Assembly (NCBI GenBank): GCA_012271125.1
Contig: JAAXHB010000026.1
Location: 1-10,394 of the forward strand
Source: Actinomycetota bacterium
Lineage (GTDB): Bacteria > Actinomycetota > Acidimicrobiia > Acidimicrobiales > Aldehydirespiratoraceae
Reading direction: 5' to 3'
DNA: 10,394 nucleotides
The notes below the pieces were generated by a model that saw only the letters and a program-made list of their open reading frames with translations, ran no database searches and had not been told where the DNA came from. The position numbers were made by a program, and so were the translations under genes. This document shows, piece after piece, positions 7,276-10,394 of the stretch (the first letter of the stretch is position 1; the number at the start of each line of letters is the position of its first letter).

Positions 7276-7305
7276 TTGTCTGTCACGGGCGTGACATAAG
7301 TTTTT
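7276..7305 (+). promoter_or_regulatory. Perfect palindrome TGTCACGGGCGTGACA: candidate operator or tRNA terminator
   Basis: TGTCACGGGCGTGACA at 7281-7296 is a perfect two-fold palindrome lying just after tRNA-Ser(UGA) and 38 bp before the lipoprotein start. Two readings fit. It may be an operator: TTGTCT (7276-7281) and TAAGTT (7297-7302) could be weak -35 and -10 elements spaced 15 bp, with the palindrome filling the spacer. Alternatively, a short 6-bp hairpin with loop GGGC and TTTTT at 7301-7305 could terminate the tRNA transcript, though TAAG separates the stem from the T-run. I cannot decide between them from sequence. Confidence 0.45.
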
Positions 7306-7321
7306 GTTCGGTCAACTTGAC

Positions 7322-7327
7322 AGGAGA
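7322..7327 (+). promoter_or_regulatory. Ribosome binding site of the lipoprotein gene
   Basis: AGGAGA lies six bases before ATG 7334. It is the clearest Shine-Dalgarno sequence in the window and decides the start in favour of 7334 over the in-frame TTG at 7304. Confidence 0.75.
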
Positions 7328-7333
7328 AATGGA

Positions 7334-8575
7334 ATGAAGATCTTTAAAACCCGATTGGGTGTTGTCGTGATGGCGGTGTTGGCGTTGGTGGCTGCAAGCT
7401 GTGGTGGTGACGGCGGAGATGCTGCGTCGGACACTGATACAACGACGACTGCTGCGCCAACTACTACTGCGGCGACTATGGCTGATGACGACATGGGCGA
7501 CGATGTGTCTGCTGATACGGCTGATGACGATATGAGCAACGACATGAGCGAGGACATGGATCATTCAGACCATGACATGGACGATATGTCTGACATGGAT
7601 GAGGACTACGAGATTGGTGACTGGGAGCAGGTGGCTGGCGGGCCGGACTGTATGTGCGCTGACGGCAGCGACTACCACTATTTCGTGCGTGAAGCCAATC
7701 CGAAGAAGGTCGTGTTCTACCTGCAAGGTGGCGGGGCGTGTTTCAGCATTGAGTCCTGCGACTTTGAGACCGGCAACTACACGCCGAGCATTGACCCAAC
7801 CGACACGCCTGCCAATTACGGCGGCATCTTTGACTTCGATAACCCCAGAAATCCTTTTTCTGAGCACTCTTTTGTGATGGTGCCCTATTGCACTGGTGAC
7901 ATTCACCTAGGCGATACTGAGACGACTTATCCGCCGACCCTGACCGTTCAACACAACGGCTTTGTGAATGCGTCGACTGCGATGGCAGAAATGGTGAGTC
8001 GCTTTGATTCGGCTGCTGAGATCGTTGTTGCTGGTTCCAGTGCTGGTTCGGCTGCTGCGCCTCTGTATTCGGGCTTGATCGCTGATGAGTATCCCGATGC
8101 GATGATCAGTGTCGTCGCTGATTCATCTGGTGCTTATCCGAGCGTGCCCCTTGTGAATCAAACTATTGGCAACCTCTGGGGCACCACCAACGTGATTCCA
8201 GATTGGCCGGTCAATGCTGGTACTACGGCTGCTGATTGGGGAACGCTGGAGCTGTTTACCCGTAGTGGTACGCATGCTCCACAGATTCGGTTCTCACGCT
8301 TTGACTTTGCCTTCGATGCGACGCAGGTGTTTTTCGCAACGCTTGCTGGTTTCAATGCGACAACCATCAACCAGCTGATTTTGCAAAACGAGCAGACGGT
8401 TGAAAGTGCCGGCGTTGATCTAGAGAGCTTCTTGGCACCAAGCGAAGAGCACACAATCCTGTGGAAGGACGAGCTCTACACCTACGAGGTGGACGGGATC
8501 TCCTACCTTGACTGGATGACCGCGTTTGTTAGCGGCGAAGACGTCGATGACGTGGTCTGCTCTACCTGTACCTAG
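7334..8575 (+). CDS. Secreted lipoprotein of the pectinacetylesterase/Notum hydrolase family
   Basis: This is a predicted lipid-anchored extracytoplasmic serine esterase of 413 residues. A signal peptide (basic start, hydrophobic 8-22) ends in LVAASC, with Cys23 as the lipidated residue. A Thr/Ala linker follows (35-48) and then an Asp/Met-rich acidic tract (about 50-92) containing MDHSDHDMDD. The catalytic domain starts at about 95: LQGGGACF (130-137, oxyanion-hole type), YCTGDIHLGD (185-194), and nucleophile elbow GSSAG (234-238) with Ser236. It ends with EEHTIL (371-376), where His373 is the likely catalytic His; Asp324 or Asp328 is the likely acid. Paired cysteines (106/108, 136, 142, 186, 409, 412) suit an exported enzyme. 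ATG at 7334 is chosen over TTG at 7304 because AGGAGA sits six bases upstream and the signal peptide starts there. Known relatives deacylate polysaccharides or lipids; the substrate here is unknown. Its base use differs from most neighbours (many C-ending codons). Confidence 0.85.
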   Translation: MKIFKTRLGVVVMAVLALVAASCGGDGGDAASDTDTTTTAAPTTTAATMADDDMGDDVSADTADDDMSNDMSEDMDHSDHDMDDMSDMDEDYEIGDWEQVAGGPDCMCADGSDYHYFVREANPKKVVFYLQGGGACFSIESCDFETGNYTPSIDPTDTPANYGGIFDFDNPRNPFSEHSFVMVPYCTGDIHLGDTETTYPPTLTVQHNGFVNASTAMAEMVSRFDSAAEIVVAGSSAGSAAAPLYSGLIADEYPDAMISVVADSSGAYPSVPLVNQTIGNLWGTTNVIPDWPVNAGTTAADWGTLELFTRSGTHAPQIRFSRFDFAFDATQVFFATLAGFNATTINQLILQNEQTVESAGVDLESFLAPSEEHTILWKDELYTYEVDGISYLDWMTAFVSGEDVDDVVCSTCT

Positions 8576-8611
8576 GTATCTAGTGCGGGGGCGCGGGTAG
8601 CCTCAGGCTTA

Positions 8612-8703
8612 GGAGACGTGGCCGAGTCAGGTTGAAGGCGCTTCCCTGCTAAGGAAGTAACGGTTCACGCCGTTCGTGGGTTCGAATCCCACCGTCTCCG
8701 CCA
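8612..8703 (+). tRNA. tRNA-Ser (anticodon GCU)
   Basis: The acceptor stem GGAGACG pairs with CGTCTCC (8693-8699), followed by a G discriminator at 8700 and an encoded CCA (8701-8703). The anticodon stem CTTCC/GGAAG closes loop CTGCTAA, placing anticodon GCT at 8648-8650. A long variable arm (TAACGGTTCACGCCGTT region) marks it as class II. It reads codons AGC and AGU. It differs from the upstream tRNA-Ser(UGA) in having an encoded CCA. Confidence 0.95.
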
Positions 8704-8723
8704 CCTTGCTCCCCAAGTCAGGT

Positions 8724-8806
8724 TGGAGAGTTGGCGTTTATCGGCCTTGAATGTGCTCACGCTAAACGCGGTTGCGCGCATTCAAGCCCGCCAGCCCAAC
8801 TCTCCA
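8724..8806. repeat. Long two-tier imperfect hairpin between two tRNA genes
   Basis: The outer arms TGGAGAGTTGG (8724-8734) and CCAACTCTCCA (8796-8806) pair perfectly over 11 bp. The inner arms CTTGAATGTGC (8746-8756) and GCGCATTCAAG (8776-8786) pair over 11 bp with one G-T wobble, and CGG/CCG extends them by 3 bp past a one-base mismatch. A small CGC/GCG apical stem (8760-8770) is also possible. It lacks a TTC-loop T arm and anticodon arm, so it is not a tRNA, and no T-run follows for a simple terminator. It could be a small structured RNA, a processing signal in the tRNA transcript, or a non-autonomous palindromic repeat. Confidence 0.6.
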
Positions 8807-8836
8807 TACTCTTGAAGGCTCTACACTGAAGCTCAA

Positions 8837-8910
8837 GCGCTCGTAGCCCAATTGGATAGAGCATCTGACTACGGATCAGAAGGTTGTGGGTTCGAGTCCC
8901 GCCGAGCGCG
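8837..8910 (+). tRNA. tRNA-Arg (anticodon ACG)
   Basis: The acceptor stem GCGCTCG pairs with CGAGCGC (8903-8909), followed by a G discriminator at 8910. The D arm is AGCCCAATTGGATAGAGC. The anticodon stem TCTGA/TCAGA closes loop CTACGGA, placing anticodon ACG at 8871-8873; its A is expected to be edited to inosine to read CGU, CGC and CGA. The T loop is TTCGAGT. The length is 74 nt and CCA is not encoded. Confidence 0.95.
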
Positions 8911-8934
8911 CAGAGCATCGCCGTTACCTCCTTA

Positions 8935-8953
8935 GCAGCCAAGCTGCAGTTTT
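8935..8953 (+). terminator. Possible Rho-independent terminator after tRNA-Arg
   Basis: GCAGC (8935-8939) pairs with GCTGC (8943-8947) across loop CAA, and TTTT follows at 8950-8953 after AG. It lies 25 bp past tRNA-Arg and overlaps the stop codon of the convergent acyl-CoA dehydrogenase gene. The stem is only 5 bp and the T-run is short, so this is a weak candidate. Confidence 0.4.
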
Positions 8954-10142
8954 ATCTGAAGGCGGGGAGGTGGGTGGCAGATTGGCCGAGGACGAGGGTG
9001 TGGATTTCTTCGGTGCCTTCATAAGTCAGCACTGACTCCAGGTTCATCATGTGACGAATTGGGGAATATTCGGTGCTGACGCCGTTGGCACCGAGGATTG
9101 TGCGGGCGCTGCGGGCGGCGTTTAGGGCGATGCGGACATTGTGTCGTTTGGCCATGGAAATATGAACAGGTTGGATCATGCCGGTGTCTTTGAGCTGGGC
9201 GAGACGGTACGCCTGAAGTTGGGCATTAGTTAGGTCGGTCATCATGTCGGCGATTTTGGCTTGGGTTAGCTGGAAACCGGCGATGGGTTTGCCAAACTGT
9301 TCACGGTTCGTGGAATAGTCAAGAGCTACCTGGAGGCAGTCAGCGGCGATGCCGACTGCGCCAAAAGCAATGCCGAAACGGGCTTCGCTCAAACATGACA
9401 GGGCTGCGCCGATGCCGGCAGCGTCGGGAAGGCGCATAGCTTCGGGCACGACAACATCGTCCATGTAGAACTCGCCGGTTACCGAAGCTCGCAGCGACAT
9501 CTTGTGGGTGATCTCTCGGACTTCAAAGCCGTCGGAGTCTGTAGGGATGAGAAAGCCGTGGACACCGTCTTCGGTGTTAGCCCAGACGACTGCGAGCTGG
9601 GCGATACCGGCGTTGGTGATCCAACGTTTGGCACCGTTGATACGCCAGGCATTACCTCCATAATTTCCTTTGGCTTGGATGGCGCGGGTGGTCATGTTCT
9701 GTGGGTCGGAGCCGCGGTCGGGTTCGGTGAGACCGAAACAGCCGATGACTTCGCCGGTAGCCATTTGCGGTAGCCACTGCTCGCGTTGTTCTTCGGAGCC
9801 ATATTTGTGGATAGCAAACATGGCGAGGCTGCCTTGAACTGAGACGAGGCTGCGTAGGCCGCTGTCGCCACGTTCGAGTTCTTGGCAGGCGAGACCGTAG
9901 GCCTGGTTGCTTCCACCAGCGCAGCCATAGCCATCTAAATGCATTCCGAAAAGCCCGAGAGCGCCGATTTCAGGAATTAGTTCTTGAGGAAAAGTGGCGT
10001 TTTCGAAGTGGTTGGCGATGTCAGGCAGGAAGCGTTCGTCGACGAAGCGTCGGACTGTGTCGCGAACTAGAAGGGCGTCGCTGTCGTAGAGGGCATCGAT
10101 TTGGTACGAATCGACAGGTGTGAAGTCGTTAGCGGAGCTCAT
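8952..10142 (-). CDS. Glutaryl-CoA dehydrogenase-like acyl-CoA dehydrogenase
   Basis: This is an FAD flavoenzyme that oxidises an acyl-CoA at the alpha-beta bond. Its 396 residues are full length for the family. It has the signature CFGLTEPDRGSDPQNM (135-150), the KRWITNAGIAQLAVVWA flavin segment (172-188), MSLRASVTGEFYMDDVVVPE (215-234), NREQFGKPIAGFQLTQAKIADM (279-300) and the C-terminal TYEGTEEIHTLVLG (373-386), in which Glu375 is the expected catalytic base. GLRSLVSVQGSL (95-106) matches the region where glutaryl-CoA dehydrogenase uses an Arg to bind the distal carboxylate; Arg97 is retained. Glutaryl-CoA dehydrogenase (gcdH) is therefore the closest group, though the real substrate could be another dicarboxyl or betaine-derived acyl-CoA. 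ATG at 10142 gives a normal N-terminus. The gene lies 60 bp after the MttB-like gene on the same strand, suggesting an operon. Confidence 0.9.
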   Translation of the reverse strand: MSSANDFTPVDSYQIDALYDSDALLVRDTVRRFVDERFLPDIANHFENATFPQELIPEIGALGLFGMHLDGYGCAGGSNQAYGLACQELERGDSGLRSLVSVQGSLAMFAIHKYGSEEQREQWLPQMATGEVIGCFGLTEPDRGSDPQNMTTRAIQAKGNYGGNAWRINGAKRWITNAGIAQLAVVWANTEDGVHGFLIPTDSDGFEVREITHKMSLRASVTGEFYMDDVVVPEAMRLPDAAGIGAALSCLSEARFGIAFGAVGIAADCLQVALDYSTNREQFGKPIAGFQLTQAKIADMMTDLTNAQLQAYRLAQLKDTGMIQPVHISMAKRHNVRIALNAARSARTILGANGVSTEYSPIRHMMNLESVLTYEGTEEIHTLVLGQSATHLPAFR

Positions 10143-10202
10143 GATCTTGCGACGAGGAAGTAAGACGAGCGGGTTCTAGTCGTCGTGCTGGGTGGAGAAT
10201 CC

Positions 10203-10394
10203 TTACAGTTTGAGTTGGATGGGGTAGGCGTCGCAAATTCGGGCGATGGCGTCTTTGGAGACATGATCGGGGTGATGTGCTGCCAAGGTTTCGGTGACGA
10301 CTTCGTGTGCCATGGTGCGGGCGTCTTTGGCGCCGGCTTCGACCCAGTTGTCGGGGGTGTCGCGGTCGCCGATCAGAGGGTAGATGTATTCGGT
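10203..10394 (-). CDS. C-terminal end of a probable MttB-family (trimethylamine/betaine) methyltransferase
   Basis: Only the last 63 residues and the TAA stop (10203-10205) lie in the window; the start is beyond the right edge. The visible part reads TEYIYPLIGDRDTPDNWVEA, then GAKDARTMAHEVVTETLAAH, then a segment ending AYPIQLKL. The pattern DR-x(4)-NW-x(2)-AGAKD, then a helix ending in LAAHHP and a short C-terminal IQL tail, resembles MttB-superfamily proteins, which move a methyl group from a methylated or quaternary amine to a corrinoid protein. The identification rests on a short fragment. Whether the gene has an in-frame UAG for pyrrolysine cannot be seen here. It is upstream of the acyl-CoA dehydrogenase on the same strand. 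Confidence 0.55.
   Translation of the reverse strand, partial: TEYIYPLIGDRDTPDNWVEAGAKDARTMAHEVVTETLAAHHPDHVSKDAIARICDAYPIQLKL

Noticed and set aside
7185..8703. tRNA-flanked genomic island with attachment repeats around the lipoprotein gene
   Set aside because: The only repeat shared by the flanks is the conserved T-arm sequence GGGTTCGAATCCC of the two tRNA-Ser genes. No integrase or truncated tRNA copy is present.
8724..8806. tRNA(Sec) gene (selC)
   Set aside because: The region has a long stem but no T loop, no anticodon arm with TCA and no discriminator/CCA end, so it cannot be a tRNA.
8757..8942. Minus-strand frame of 61 codons containing GGTRTHNLLIRSQMLYPIGL
   Set aside because: It is the antisense translation of tRNA-Arg(ACG), a familiar spurious protein in databases. 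It overlaps the tRNA and the hairpin and has no independent support.

Overview
This window reads as chromosomal DNA from a high-GC actinobacterium. An aquatic or marine member of the Acidimicrobiia is my best guess. The guess is an inference from gene content: a Thr/Ala plus Asp/Met-rich lipoprotein linker, a stand-alone prephenate dehydratase with a C-terminal ACT domain, an actinobacterial-type MBL hydrolase, a selA-selB pair, and MttB-family plus acyl-CoA dehydrogenase genes. I see no phage, transposase, CRISPR or plasmid genes.

Layout. 1-993 (-): a nitroreductase domain fused to an SRPBCC domain, cut by the left edge. 1042-4076 (+): selA and selB, overlapping by 4 bp, which make Sec-tRNA(Sec) and deliver it to the ribosome. 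4156-6163 (-): an MBL-fold hydrolase followed, with a small overlap, by an OafA-type membrane acyltransferase; this pair converges on selB. 6193-7170 (+): pheA for phenylalanine synthesis, divergent from the MBL gene. 7185-8910 (+): three tRNA genes, Ser(UGA), Ser(GCU) and Arg(ACG). A secreted pectinacetylesterase/Notum-like lipoprotein lies between the two Ser tRNAs, and a long imperfect hairpin lies between Ser(GCU) and Arg. 8952-10394 (-): a glutaryl-CoA dehydrogenase-like acyl-CoA dehydrogenase preceded by the 3' end of what looks like an MttB-family methyltransferase gene.

How the parts relate. SelA and SelB form one functional unit, but neither a tRNA(Sec) gene nor selD is visible here, and I found no obvious selenoprotein. 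The MttB-family and acyl-CoA dehydrogenase genes may form a catabolic operon. The remaining genes look like ordinary independent neighbours.

Base composition is notable. The + strand is strongly G/T-rich through most of the window whichever strand encodes the gene, but the lipoprotein and acyl-CoA dehydrogenase genes escape this skew. The unexplained sequence signals most worth checking are the hairpin at 8724-8806, a perfect 10-bp inverted repeat inside the acyltransferase gene (5189-5213), and a perfect palindrome upstream of the lipoprotein gene (7281-7296). I did not find convincing evidence of a wholly new system.
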